From Micromonospora arida (GTDB lineage: Bacteria > Actinomycetota > Actinomycetes > Mycobacteriales > Micromonosporaceae): DNA of 50,915 bases. The stretch covers positions 1-50,915 of the forward strand of contig NZ_QGSY01000169.1 in assembly GCF_003857035.1 (NCBI RefSeq), in the 5' to 3' direction. Positions within the stretch are counted from its first letter, which is position 1. Each line of letters starts with the position of its first letter. A program made the translations under genes and the position numbers. Below the pieces are notes generated by a model. It did not search any database. It was not told where the DNA came from and saw only the letters and a list, made by a program, of their open reading frames with translations. Shown here in pieces: positions 36,225-44,112 of this stretch.

Positions 36225-36775
36225 GGCGTTGCCCCCGTCATCCTCGTTGTCCCGTCCGGTGCTGAATGAGCTGACGCTGATGTCGATGTCGACGGCGGCG
36301 CGTCCGCTGCCAGTGCCAGCCGCAGGCGAGCCAGGCCCCTCGACGCACGGCTCTTGACTGACCCGACCGAGCAGCTCAGGGTGGCTGCGACCTCCGCCTC
36401 CGGCAGATCGACCACGTACCGCAACACGATCACGGCTCGGGTACGGGGCGTCAGTGCCCGCATCGCCGCGTACAAGGCGTGCCGCTCTGCCACCGCATCT
36501 GTCATGTCCCGGGTGGACCTCTCCGGCAGAATCGCCGTCACCAACTCGTGCACCCGGTAGCGGCGCCAACTACTGATGTGCTGATTGATCATGACGCGCC
36601 GCAGGTAGGCCATCGGATCTTCGACCCGCCGCCAGCGACGCATCACCTTCACCAGCGCCGCCTGCACCAGATCCTCCGCATCCTGTGCCGACCCGGTGAG
36701 GTGGTACGCCACGCGCAAGAGATCCATGTAGCGCGTGTCGACGAACTCTCGGAAATGCTCGTCGTCAGCTGCCAT
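36221..36775 (-). CDS. RNA polymerase ECF sigma factor, SigE family
   Basis: 184 residues from an ATG at 36775 (MAADDEHFREFVDTRY); longer in-frame starts lack support. Region 2 contains LLRVAYHLTGSAQDAEDLVQAALVKVMRRW, which includes the -10 recognition helix, and AYLRRVMINQHISSWRR. Region 4 has LTPRTRAVIVLRYVVDLPEAEVAATLSCSVGSVKSRASRGLARLR, the -35 helix-turn-helix (motifs read in pieces). The Ser/Thr-rich tail is typical of the SigE family. It is coupled to the membrane anti-sigma-like gene. Target promoters are unknown, but the secreted FG-GAP gene immediately downstream is the obvious candidate. Confidence 0.93.
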   Translation of the reverse strand: MAADDEHFREFVDTRYMDLLRVAYHLTGSAQDAEDLVQAALVKVMRRWRRVEDPMAYLRRVMINQHISSWRRYRVHELVTAILPERSTRDMTDAVAERHALYAAMRALTPRTRAVIVLRYVVDLPEAEVAATLSCSVGSVKSRASRGLARLRLALAADAPPSTSTSASAHSAPDGTTRMTGATP

Positions 36776-37047
36776 AAGCCCCCGCCTCGATTGGTTACCT
36801 GTCACGACTCCGCTGAGGGTCAAAAGGTTGAAGACGGCAGCGGGCGGTTTTGCCGTGCCTCGGATGAGCGCTGACGGCCGGCTCGCCAACACCCGGGCGT
36901 CCGACGACACGGTGGCGGAAAGCTACGCCGACCTTGTGCGGAACGCACTCGTCAACGCGCCCTAGGAGCGGGCAGCCCTGCGCGCCGACGGCCCTAGCCG
37001 GGCAGCGTCGTCACAGTGCTGGGCGGTGCATGGTCAACAAAACGCTT
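36776..37047. other. Noncoding upstream region of the sigma gene
   Basis: The 312 bases between the sigma gene start (36775) and tRNA-Pro (37088) contain the tRNA terminator at 37048-37077. Upstream of the sigma gene is only a Lys/Thr-like AT-rich patch (aaaaggttgaa on the plus strand). No gene or recognisable promoter is readable with confidence. Confidence 0.5.
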
Positions 37048-37077
37048 GAGGGCACATCCGTGAACGGATGTGCCCTC
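37048..37077 (-). terminator. Intrinsic terminator of tRNA-Pro
   Basis: The perfect 14-bp arms are gagggcacatccgt (37048-37061) and acggatgtgccctc (37064-37077). On the minus strand the stem is followed by caagcgttttgtt, a short T-rich tract rare in this GC-rich window. Confidence 0.88.
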
Positions 37078-37087
37078 TTACCTCTGG

Positions 37088-37161
<74 letters not shown>

Positions 37162-37245
37162 AGGCGTGCCGACAAATAGTAGCCCACCCGCCTCGGTGGT
37201 CAAACTCGGTACCCCCGCCGTCCGGGCCAGCGGGCGGCGAAGCGG

Positions 37246-38139
37246 TCAGCGGGGGATGAGGGTGAGGATGCTGGCCTCCGGGGGGCAGGCGAAGCGGATC
37301 GGGGCGGTCGGGTGGGTGCCGAGGCCGGCGGAGACGTGCAGCCAGGAGTCCGAGCCCGGCCAGCGGTGCAGTCCCTGTGCCATCGAGCGCGGCAGGCCGC
37401 AGTTGGTCACCAGGGCCCCGAAGCCCGGCACGCAGACCTGACCACCGTGGGTGTGCCCGGCCAGCAGCAGCCCGAAGCCGTCCGCCGCCATCTGGTCGAG
37501 CACCCGTGGCTCGGGTGAGTGCGTCAGCGCGATGGAGAGGTCCGCCGAGGACGACACCGCGCCGGCCACGGTGGGGTAGTCGTCCCGGTCGATGTGCGGA
37601 TCGTCGACGCCGACCAGGTCGAGCTGTCGGCCGCCGGCCTTCAGCATCGTCCGGGCGTTGTTGAGGTCCGCCCAGCCGGCGCCGGTGAAGACCTGACGCA
37701 ACTCCTCGTAGGGCAGCTCGACGCCCTCGGTGTACTCCCGGTCGGGCAGGAAGTAGGTGAACGGGTTCTTCAACACCGGCCCGGTGTAGTCGTTGGAGCC
37801 GAACACGAATGCGCCCGGGTAGTCCAGCAGTGGTTGCAGGGCCCGCAGCACGCCCGGCACCGCCCCCGGGTGCGCCATGTTGTCGCCGGTCACCACGACC
37901 AGGTCGGGGTCGAGGGCGGCCAGCGATGCCACCCAGCGCTGCTTGCGCGCCTGGTCGGGCATCATGTGCAGGTCCGACAGGTGCAGCACGCGCAGCGGCT
38001 CCGCGTCGGCCGGGAGCACCGGCACGTCGTACCGCCGCAGGGTGAACATGTTGCGCTCGACGAGCGACGCGTACGCGAGGGTGGCCGCGCCGATCGTGGC
38101 GGTTCCGGCGGCGAGCCGGAATAGTGTGCGCTTTCGCAT
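37246..38139 (-). CDS. Membrane-anchored calcineurin-like metallophosphoesterase (Rv3683-like)
   Basis: 297 residues from an ATG at 38139. A Lys/Arg-flanked hydrophobic N-terminus ([26 protein letters not shown]) may be a membrane anchor. Then the metal motifs: LHLSDLHM (about 52-59), [18 protein letters not shown] (the usual GNHD reads GSND), ALTHSPEP and [12 protein letters not shown]. Family knowledge: YkuE/Rv3683-like phosphoesterases with possible lipid-phosphate substrates. The gene order with ponA2, whiB4 and the Get3-like pair is the same as in M. tuberculosis, with yqeY inserted here. TACCCT lies seven bases before the ATG, so the message is probably leaderless. Confidence 0.88.
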   Translation of the reverse strand: MRKRTLFRLAAGTATIGAATLAYASLVERNMFTLRRYDVPVLPADAEPLRVLHLSDLHMMPDQARKQRWVASLAALDPDLVVVTGDNMAHPGAVPGVLRALQPLLDYPGAFVFGSNDYTGPVLKNPFTYFLPDREYTEGVELPYEELRQVFTGAGWADLNNARTMLKAGGRQLDLVGVDDPHIDRDDYPTVAGAVSSSADLSIALTHSPEPRVLDQMAADGFGLLLAGHTHGGQVCVPGFGALVTNCGLPRSMAQGLHRWPGSDSWLHVSAGLGTHPTAPIRFACPPEASILTLIPR

Positions 38140-38146
38140 GGCGTTC

Positions 38147-38156
38147 AGGGTAGTTT
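38147..38156. promoter_or_regulatory. Overlapping divergent -10 boxes (leaderless promoters)
   Basis: On the plus strand TAGTTT (38151-38156) lies 8 bases before the yqeY ATG at 38165. On the minus strand TACCCT (38152-38147) lies 7 bases before the phosphoesterase ATG at 38139. The two boxes share the bases 38151-38152. Neither gene has a ribosome site. Both transcripts would begin at or within 1-2 bases of the start codon. Confidence 0.6.
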
Positions 38157-38164
38157 GACCGTCC

Positions 38165-38620
38165 ATGAGCACGCTGAAGGACCGCCTCACTGCCGACATG
38201 CGTTCCGCGCTCAAGGCGCGCGACGAGCTGACCACCTCCACGCTGCGGATGGCCCTGGCCGCCGTCGGCACCGCCGAGGTCGCCGGCAAGGCCAAGCGCG
38301 AGCTCACCGATGACGAGGTGCTCGCGGTGCTGACCAAGGAAGCCAAGAAGCGTCGGGAGGCGGCCACCGCCTTCGCCGACGCCGGCCGCGCCGAGCAGGC
38401 CGCGAAGGAGAGCGCCGAGGGTGAGGTGTTGGACCGATACCTGCCCAAGCAGCTCTCAGACACCGAGCTGACCGAGCTGGTGTCGGGGGCGCTTGCCGCC
38501 GGCGGCTTCACCGGCAAGGGCCAGATGGGCCCGGCGATGAAGGCGGCCCAGGCCGCGGTGGCGGGCCAGGCCGAGGGTGGCCGGGTGGCCGCCGAGGTAC
38601 GCCGACAGCTCGGTCTCTGA
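38165..38620 (+). CDS. yqeY: GatB/YqeY domain-containing protein
   Basis: 151 residues from an ATG at 38165. The protein is helical and strongly charged: LKDRLTADMRSALKARDELTTSTLRMALAA (first helices), ELTDDEVLAVLTKEAKKRREAATAFADAGR, and a C-terminal GQMGPAMKAAQAAVAGQAEGGRVAAEVRRQL. This matches the stand-alone YqeY family, homologous to the GatB tail that handles tRNA in the amidotransferase; the role of stand-alone forms is unclear. The start is 25 bases from the divergent phosphoesterase start and has no ribosome site. A 14-bp hairpin follows. Confidence 0.92.
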   Translation: MSTLKDRLTADMRSALKARDELTTSTLRMALAAVGTAEVAGKAKRELTDDEVLAVLTKEAKKRREAATAFADAGRAEQAAKESAEGEVLDRYLPKQLSDTELTELVSGALAAGGFTGKGQMGPAMKAAQAAVAGQAEGGRVAAEVRRQLGL

Positions 38621-38685
38621 CCCGGCAGGGTCAGGGGCGCGGCACGACGGGTTGTCGCAGCCGCTCGCGGGTCCGGACAGACGAA

Positions 38686-38718
38686 ACGGGCGGGCACCCG
38701 AGAAGGGTGCCCGCCCGT
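38686..38718. terminator. 14-bp bidirectional hairpin terminator
   Basis: The perfect arms acgggcgggcaccc (38686-38699) and gggtgcccgcccgt (38705-38718) enclose a 5-base loop. It lies between yqeY and the convergent penicillin-binding protein gene. Confidence 0.87.
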
Positions 38719-38736
38719 CGTGTCCTACGCGTCGGC

Positions 38737-41169
38737 TCAGCCGCCGGGGCGGCCCCCGGGTCGGCCCCCGGGCGGATTGCCCGGAGTGCCGTCGGTGTTG
38801 CCCGGCGTGCCGCCGCCGCTGCTGACCTGGATGGTGACCACACCACCCTTGATCGTGCGTCCGTCCGGGCTGGTGCCGGCCGCGTCGCCCGCCTTACAGG
38901 AGGACGGCACCTTCGCGCTGGAGACGACCGGCTCGAAGCCGGCGCCCTTGAGCCGGGACTTCGCCTGATCCACCGAAATGCACTTCACGTCGGGGATGCT
39001 GCGCTGGTCACCCTCGGATATCTTCTGGCCCGGTGGCGTGAACTGCACGCGGTCCTTGCCCTTCATGGCATCCCGCAGGGTCTCGTACACCGGCGGGTTG
39101 ATGCCGTCCTTCTCCTTGTGCTTCATCTCGACGTTCGTCTGCGGCCAGTCCGGGTCGGCCATGATGCCGGCCACCGAGTACTGCTTGGTCATGGCGACCA
39201 GGGCGGCCGTCTTCTCCGAGTCGGTGGTGCCGGACTTACCGGCCACCGGCGCGTCGACGATGCCCTTCACGACGGCGGCCGTGCGGGTGCCACCGCACTT
39301 GCTGGTGCTGGAGTTGTCACCCACCGGGCAGCGGGCGGCGTCCACGGCGGCCCGGGCCACCTCGGTGCTGAACCGCTTTTCGCAGCGCGGGTTGGCGATG
39401 TCCAGCTTGTTGCCCTCCGGGTCCCGGATTTCCTGCACCGGGATCGGCTCGCAGTACTTCCCGTCCGCCGCGAGGGTGGCGTACGCGTTGGCCAGGTCGA
39501 GCGGCGTCGTGGAGGAAACACCCAGGGTGAAGGCGCCCCACTGGTGGGCGGCTTCCTTGGTCGCGGCGAACTTGGCGTCGTTGCTCGCCCGGAACTGGAT
39601 GCCGGCCCGCCGGGCGGCGTCGACCACGTTCTCCGCACCGACCTGCTGTTGCAGTGGGACGAAGTAGGTGTTGATCGACGCGCTGAAGGCGCTCCACATG
39701 TTCTGCACGCCGCCGGCCTTGAGGCCGGAGTTGGTCGGGCAGTAGAAGTGGGTGCCCTTGCACGCCGCCGGGCTGCTGCTGTCGATGATGTATTCCGACT
39801 TGAACTGCTGGGGCGCGTTCATCGAGTAGCTGAGCGGGATGCCCTTCTCCAGCGCGGCGAGGATGCTGAAGATCTTGAAGGTAGAGCCTGCCTGGTAACC
39901 GGTGATGCCGTTGCCGCCGGTGAGCAGCGGGTTCACGGTCGCCGGGTAGTTGCCCCGGATGCCCTTCCTGCTCTTGGCCGGATCGCTGGACATCTTGTTC
40001 TTCGGGTTCTTCGGGTCGTCGAGCTTGAACTGCCGGTTGACCGCGAGCGCCCGCACCCGGCCGGTGCCCGGCTCGACCACCGCGACCATTGCCGCTTCCT
40101 TGCTGTTCACGCTCTTGGCCTTACGGACCGCCTTGTCCGCGCCACGCTGCGCTTGGACGTCGATCGAGGTCACGACGGTGTAGCCGCCGCTCTTCAGCCG
40201 GCGCTCCCGGTCGTACGTGGTCGAGCCGAACGTCTCCTGATCCAGCCACCAGCGGTAGAAGTAGTCGCAGAAGAAGCCCCACTCGTTGACGTTGGCGGCG
40301 ACGCAGCCGTTCGGGGTGCGCTTGTCCTTCACGACCAGCTCGGTCGCCTTGGCGGCGTCCGCCTCCTGCTGGGTGATGGCCTTGATGTCGACCATGTTCT
40401 GGATGACGTAGTCGCGCCGGTCCTTGGCGAGCGGGTAACCCGCCTCGGTGGTCGGGTCGTTCGTCGTCGGCGCCTTGACCATGCCGGCCAGCAACGCCGC
40501 TTCCTCGATCTTCAGCTTGCTCGGTGGCTTACCGAAGTAGACCTGGCTGGCGGCGTAGATGCCGTACGCGCCGTTGCCGAACGAGGCGAGGTTGAGGTAG
40601 CGGGTGAGGATCTCGTCCTTGGAGAATTCCTTGTCGACCTGGAGGGCCAGCCGCATCTCGCGGAGCTTGCGGGCGCTGGTGTCCTCGGTCGCCGCGACGA
40701 CGTCCGCCGGGTGGGTGGCCGAGTAGGCGATGGCCAGCCGGACGTACTGCATGGTCAGCGTCGAGGCGCCCTGCCGGCCGGAGCCTTCGCTCTGGTTGTT
40801 GACGAACGCACGGGCGACGCCGTTGATGTCGACGCCGTTGTGCTTGTAGAACTCATGGTCCTCGGCCGCGATGATGGCCTTCTGCATGGCCGGCGAGATG
40901 TCGGCGAGCTTGACGTCCCGCCGGTTCTCGTCGTACATCGTCGCGAGCGGTGTCTTGCCGTCCGATGCCAGCAGGTAGCTGATCTGTGGCGCGCGGGCCA
41001 CCGTCAGCTCCGTGGGCAGGGCACCGAATGTCTCGGCGCCGGCCTTCGCGGCCAAGCCGGACATCGCTACCGCGGGGAAGGCCGCCGCAGCGACCACCAC
41101 GCCGGCCAGCAGGCCACACACAAGTAGCGATGCGGCGTTGGTCAGCACATTGTGGTCACGTTTCCGCAT
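38737..41169 (-). CDS. ponA2: Bifunctional class A penicillin-binding protein (PonA2-like)
   Basis: 810 residues from an ATG at 41169 with GAGGTGA upstream. Cytoplasmic tail MRKRDHN, one membrane helix (about 10-35), then the glycosyltransferase 51 domain with EDHEFYKHNGVD (103-114, catalytic Glu) and QGASTLTMQYVR. The transpeptidase domain has SxxK as STFK (S429, K432), SIN in SASINTYF, and KSG in AGKSGTTDSEKT. A C-terminal PASTA domain (IPDVKCISVDQAKSRLKGAGF) and a Gly/Pro-rich tail follow. It polymerises and cross-links peptidoglycan outside the membrane. It is divergent from wblA across 407 bases, as ponA2 is from whiB4 in M. tuberculosis. Confidence 0.95.
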   Translation of the reverse strand: MRKRDHNVLTNAASLLVCGLLAGVVVAAAAFPAVAMSGLAAKAGAETFGALPTELTVARAPQISYLLASDGKTPLATMYDENRRDVKLADISPAMQKAIIAAEDHEFYKHNGVDINGVARAFVNNQSEGSGRQGASTLTMQYVRLAIAYSATHPADVVAATEDTSARKLREMRLALQVDKEFSKDEILTRYLNLASFGNGAYGIYAASQVYFGKPPSKLKIEEAALLAGMVKAPTTNDPTTEAGYPLAKDRRDYVIQNMVDIKAITQQEADAAKATELVVKDKRTPNGCVAANVNEWGFFCDYFYRWWLDQETFGSTTYDRERRLKSGGYTVVTSIDVQAQRGADKAVRKAKSVNSKEAAMVAVVEPGTGRVRALAVNRQFKLDDPKNPKNKMSSDPAKSRKGIRGNYPATVNPLLTGGNGITGYQAGSTFKIFSILAALEKGIPLSYSMNAPQQFKSEYIIDSSSPAACKGTHFYCPTNSGLKAGGVQNMWSAFSASINTYFVPLQQQVGAENVVDAARRAGIQFRASNDAKFAATKEAAHQWGAFTLGVSSTTPLDLANAYATLAADGKYCEPIPVQEIRDPEGNKLDIANPRCEKRFSTEVARAAVDAARCPVGDNSSTSKCGGTRTAAVVKGIVDAPVAGKSGTTDSEKTAALVAMTKQYSVAGIMADPDWPQTNVEMKHKEKDGINPPVYETLRDAMKGKDRVQFTPPGQKISEGDQRSIPDVKCISVDQAKSRLKGAGFEPVVSSAKVPSSCKAGDAAGTSPDGRTIKGGVVTIQVSSGGGTPGNTDGTPGNPPGGRPGGRPGG

Positions 41170-41576
41170 CCAGGTCACCTCGACAGGGTACGCGAGTAGG
41201 GAACGAGGGGCGCTGGGGCGTTCTTTCCCCATTTCCTGCGCGCGCTGCCCTCGTTGTGCTAAACGCACGACCCCCGGTGCTTGGTTGCGTGTGAACTGGC
41301 GTGAGTCTCCTCGGATTCAGTGAGGCGGCGCAGCGTTATCGCTGACCTCGGCGGGGTAACCGGCGGTCGAAGGCCCGGGAAGCCGGGAGTGTCCGGAATG
41401 ATGGATTTCGTCGACAACGTTGCGTAATCAGTCGACTACAGAGCATGATGGGGGCGGCAACAGCGCCACATGTCGTCCGCGCCGCCTTGGGGAAGGCAGG
41501 CCGGGCGATCGGGGGGAATTGCCGGCTGACGTGCATCGACGAGGTCGGTAGGTACTGCAAGGGGGGACGTGTACAC
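41170..41576. promoter_or_regulatory. Shared upstream region of ponA2 and wblA
   Basis: 407 noncoding bases between divergent genes. On the plus strand TTGCGT (41420-41425) and CATGAT (41444-41449), 18 bases apart, form a weak candidate wblA promoter. It would give a leader of more than 100 bases. An 8-bp palindrome CAACGTTG (41414-41421) overlaps the -35. The rest has no recognised structure. Confidence 0.35.
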
Positions 41577-41897
41577 ATGGGCATGATCACTGACTGGCCG
41601 TCGCTGGCGGCATGTCAGAACGGGGACCCGGACGCGTTGTTCGTACAGGGCGCCGAACAGAACGTGGCGAAGCGGATCTGCCGGAGCTGCCCAGTTCGGT
41701 ACGAGTGCCTGGCCGACGCGCTGGACAACCGGATCGAGTTCGGTGTGTGGGGCGGCATGACCGAACGCGAACGGCGCGCGCTACTGCGTCGTCACCCCCA
41801 GGTGACGAGCTGGCGCAAGATGTTCGAGGCCGCGATGAAGAAGAACAGCAAGGACAAGGCCGGCAAGGACAAGATTCTCGTCAGCGCGGCCAACTGA
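41577..41897 (+). CDS. wblA: WhiB-family iron-sulfur regulator, WblA/WhiB4 type
   Basis: 106 residues from an ATG at 41577 with AAGGGGGG ten bases upstream. Four conserved cysteines that bind a 4Fe-4S cluster are C13, C35, C38 and C44 (CRSCPVRYEC), and the family turn is GVWGG (56-60). The FVQGAEQN and FGVWGGMTERERRALLRRHP stretches match Streptomyces WblA and mycobacterial WhiB4 rather than WhiB1/WblE. The Lys-rich C-terminus should contact DNA. In Streptomyces WblA controls development and represses antibiotic production; in mycobacteria WhiB4 is a redox sensor. It is flanked by ponA2 and the Get3-like genes exactly as in M. tuberculosis. Its end is 6 bases from the convergent ATPase gene. 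Confidence 0.93.
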   Translation: MGMITDWPSLAACQNGDPDALFVQGAEQNVAKRICRSCPVRYECLADALDNRIEFGVWGGMTERERRALLRRHPQVTSWRKMFEAAMKKNSKDKAGKDKILVSAAN

Positions 41898-41903
41898 CGC
41901 CGG

Positions 41904-43052
41904 TCACGGCCGGCTGATCGCCGCGCCGATCGTCCGTAGCCCGTCGACGTCGTGCACGTCGGCGGGCTGCGCCGTGACCGAAACCGCCGGCACGGCCGGG
42001 AACGCCTCGGTGAAGCGCGCGGCGACCTGCTGCTCGCGTACCGCCTGGCGAGCCAACGCCGCGTGAGCCCGCAGCACGTCGGCGGTGGCCTCATGCCCAC
42101 CCAGCTGGATCAACCGCTCGGCGGCGACCAGGCTCTGCTCGGCGTCCAGCTCCGGGACCGCCGGCCGGTGCACCCGGTTGAGCACCAGGCCGGCCAGCGG
42201 CATCCGCTCGTCGCGCAGCCGGCCCGCGAAGTAGGCGGCCTCCCGGACCGCGTCCGGCTCCGGCGTCGCGACCAGCAGAAAGGCCGTCTCCCGCGCCTGC
42301 AGGATGCGGTACGTCTGCTCGGCGCGCTGCCGGAAACCACCGAACATCGAATCCAGTGCCGCCACGAAGCCGGACAGGTCGGTGAGCAGCTGCGCGCCGA
42401 GCACCTTCTGCACCACCTTCGAGAACATCCCGAACGAGGCCGTGACCAGGCTGAACATGCTCCGGCCGCCGCTGCGCGCCGGGGCCAGCAGCAGCCGCAG
42501 CATCCGGCCGTCGAGGAAACGGGAGAGTCGAGCCGGCGCGTCCAGGAAGTCCAGTGCCGAGCGGGACGGCGGCGTGTCCACCACGATCAGGTCCCATTCG
42601 CCCCGGGCGTGCAGCTGACCCAGCTTCTCCATCGCCATGTATTCCTGCGTGCCGGCGAAGGTCGAGCTCATCGCCTGGTAGAACGGGTTCGCGAAGATCT
42701 CCGCAGCCTTCGTCGGGTCGGTGTGCTGCAACACCACGTCGTCGAAGGTGCGCTTCATGTCCAGCATCATGGCGTGCAACTCGCCGCCACTGCTCTCGAC
42801 GTCGATGCCCTTGACCTGGCGAGGGGTGTTGTCCAGCTCGGTCAGGCCCAGCGACTGGGCCAGCCGGCGGGCCGGGTCGATGGTGAGCACCACCGTGCGG
42901 CGGCCGTGGTGCTCGGCGGCCCGCAGCGCCAGCGCCGCGGCCGTGGTCGTCTTTCCCACTCCGCCGGCACCACAACACACGACGATCCGCACGCCCGGGT
43001 CGGCGAGGATCTGGTCGACGTCCAGCTGCGGCGCCGCGTCTTCGGAAGGCAC
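41904..43052 (-). CDS. bagB: Get3/ArsA-like ATPase, Rv3680-type subunit
   Basis: 382 residues from a GTG at 43052. TACGCT lies six bases upstream and no ribosome site is seen, so it is probably leaderless. The P-loop reads CGAGGVGKTT (27-36). The deviant Walker A signature lysine (KGGxGKT) is replaced by Ala, while the catalytic K34 remains. Switch I is TIDPARRLAQSLG and switch II VVDTPPSRSALDFLD. Length and position fit M. tuberculosis Rv3680 (BagB), partner of Rv3679. It is a SIMIBI-class ATPase that may chaperone or target proteins; arsenite-binding cysteines are absent. Confidence 0.88.
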   Translation of the reverse strand: MPSEDAAPQLDVDQILADPGVRIVVCCGAGGVGKTTTAAALALRAAEHHGRRTVVLTIDPARRLAQSLGLTELDNTPRQVKGIDVESSGGELHAMMLDMKRTFDDVVLQHTDPTKAAEIFANPFYQAMSSTFAGTQEYMAMEKLGQLHARGEWDLIVVDTPPSRSALDFLDAPARLSRFLDGRMLRLLLAPARSGGRSMFSLVTASFGMFSKVVQKVLGAQLLTDLSGFVAALDSMFGGFRQRAEQTYRILQARETAFLLVATPEPDAVREAAYFAGRLRDERMPLAGLVLNRVHRPAVPELDAEQSLVAAERLIQLGGHEATADVLRAHAALARQAVREQQVAARFTEAFPAVPAVSVTAQPADVHDVDGLRTIGAAISRP

Positions 43053-43058
43053 CAATCG

Positions 43059-43064
43059 AGCGTA
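43059..43064 (-). promoter_or_regulatory. -10 box for leaderless bagB transcript
   Basis: TACGCT on the minus strand fits TANNNT and is followed by six bases and the GTG at 43052. The same box-plus-six-bases-plus-GTG layout precedes the neighbouring ATPase gene. Confidence 0.6.
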
Positions 43065-43108
43065 TCGGGCCGGTGGGTCCGTCCGCCCGTGCTGCGCTCA
43101 GGTGTGAG

Positions 43109-44086
43109 TCATTCGGCGCGAACGAGGGCCTGGGCCAGCGTCGCGAGCCCCGCCCGGTCCACCCCGTCGGGCAGCAACGGCAGCTCGATCATCGGCAGCC
43201 CCAACTCCACCAGGTCGGCGCGGAGCGAATCTTCCAGTTCGCGCCGGATGAGCTGATCACGGGCCTCGTCGTGCAGCCCGCCCACGATGTCCCGATCGGC
43301 CGGCAGCCCGGCGGCGACCAGCCCGCGCTTCAACTCCGCAGCGGTCACCGCCGGTCCGGCGGGCAGCGGGGGTCGGACCCCGTTGACGAGCACCTTCCCG
43401 ACGCCGAAGCCGAGGGCGGTCAGGTCGGCGATCGCGTCGACCGTCTCCTGGATCGGCATCTCCTCCAGCAGCGTGACCACGTGCACCGCGGTAATCGGGG
43501 ACCGCAGCAACGCGGCGACCCCCTCGCTCTGGGTCTTGATCGGGCCCACCTTGGCCAGCCGGGCGGTCTCCGCCGTCACGTTGAGGAACCGGCCGATCCG
43601 CCCGGTCGGCGGGGCGTCCAGCACCACCGCGTCGTACGCGCGCCGCTGCCCGGTGGTGCGGGTCGTGGCCTCCTTCACCTTGCCGGTGAGGAGGACGTCC
43701 CGTAGGCCGGGCGCGATGGTGGTGGCGAAGTCGATGGCGCCGAGCTTGCGCAGTGCCCGGCCCGCCGCGCCCAGCTTGTAGAACATGTCCAGGTACTCGA
43801 GCAGCGCCTCCTCGGCGTCCACCGCGAGCGCGCGGACCTCACCGCCGTCCGGCGCGTCGGCGAGGTGCCGCTCCTCGTAGGGCAGCGGTTCGATGCCGAA
43901 CAGCTGGGCGATGCCCTGCCGCCCCTCGACCTCGACCAGCAGGGTGCGCCGGCCGCCGGCGGCGAGCGCGAGGGCCAGCGCCGCCGCCACGCTGGTCTTA
44001 CCGGTGCCGCCCTTGCCGGTCACCACGTGGAGACGGGCGGGCCATCCGGTACCGGCCGGGTCGATCGGACGCTCAGCTGCACACAC
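43109..44086 (-). CDS. bagA: Get3/ArsA-like ATPase, Rv3679-type subunit
   Basis: 325 residues from a GTG at 44086. TAGGCT lies six bases upstream and there is no ribosome site, suggesting a leaderless message. The P-loop TGKGGTGKTS (23-32) has both the signature K25 and catalytic K30. Switch I is LLVEVEGRQGIAQLFG, switch II is VVLDAPPTGRIGRFLN, and TLLEEMPIQETVDAI forms a later helix. Matches Rv3679 (BagA) in size and order, and is likely the active ATPase of the pair. In M. tuberculosis the two proteins form a complex, as I recall. The 56-base gap to bagB carries the latter's own promoter. Confidence 0.9.
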   Translation of the reverse strand: MCAAERPIDPAGTGWPARLHVVTGKGGTGKTSVAAALALALAAGGRRTLLVEVEGRQGIAQLFGIEPLPYEERHLADAPDGGEVRALAVDAEEALLEYLDMFYKLGAAGRALRKLGAIDFATTIAPGLRDVLLTGKVKEATTRTTGQRRAYDAVVLDAPPTGRIGRFLNVTAETARLAKVGPIKTQSEGVAALLRSPITAVHVVTLLEEMPIQETVDAIADLTALGFGVGKVLVNGVRPPLPAGPAVTAAELKRGLVAAGLPADRDIVGGLHDEARDQLIRRELEDSLRADLVELGLPMIELPLLPDGVDRAGLATLAQALVRAE

Positions 44087-44092
44087 TCGTCG

Positions 44093-44098
44093 AGCCTA
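44093..44098 (-). promoter_or_regulatory. -10 box for leaderless bagA transcript
   Basis: TAGGCT on the minus strand, TANNNT type, with cgacga between it and the GTG at 44086. It lies in the 26-base gap after the membrane protein gene that ends at 44113. Confidence 0.6.
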
Positions 44099-44112
44099 TC
44101 CAGGCTCGGCGG

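Noticed and set aside
38707..41127. 806-residue plus-strand frame antisense to ponA2
   Set aside because: Shadow of the PBP codons, rich in Arg/Val/Asp/His with no motif.
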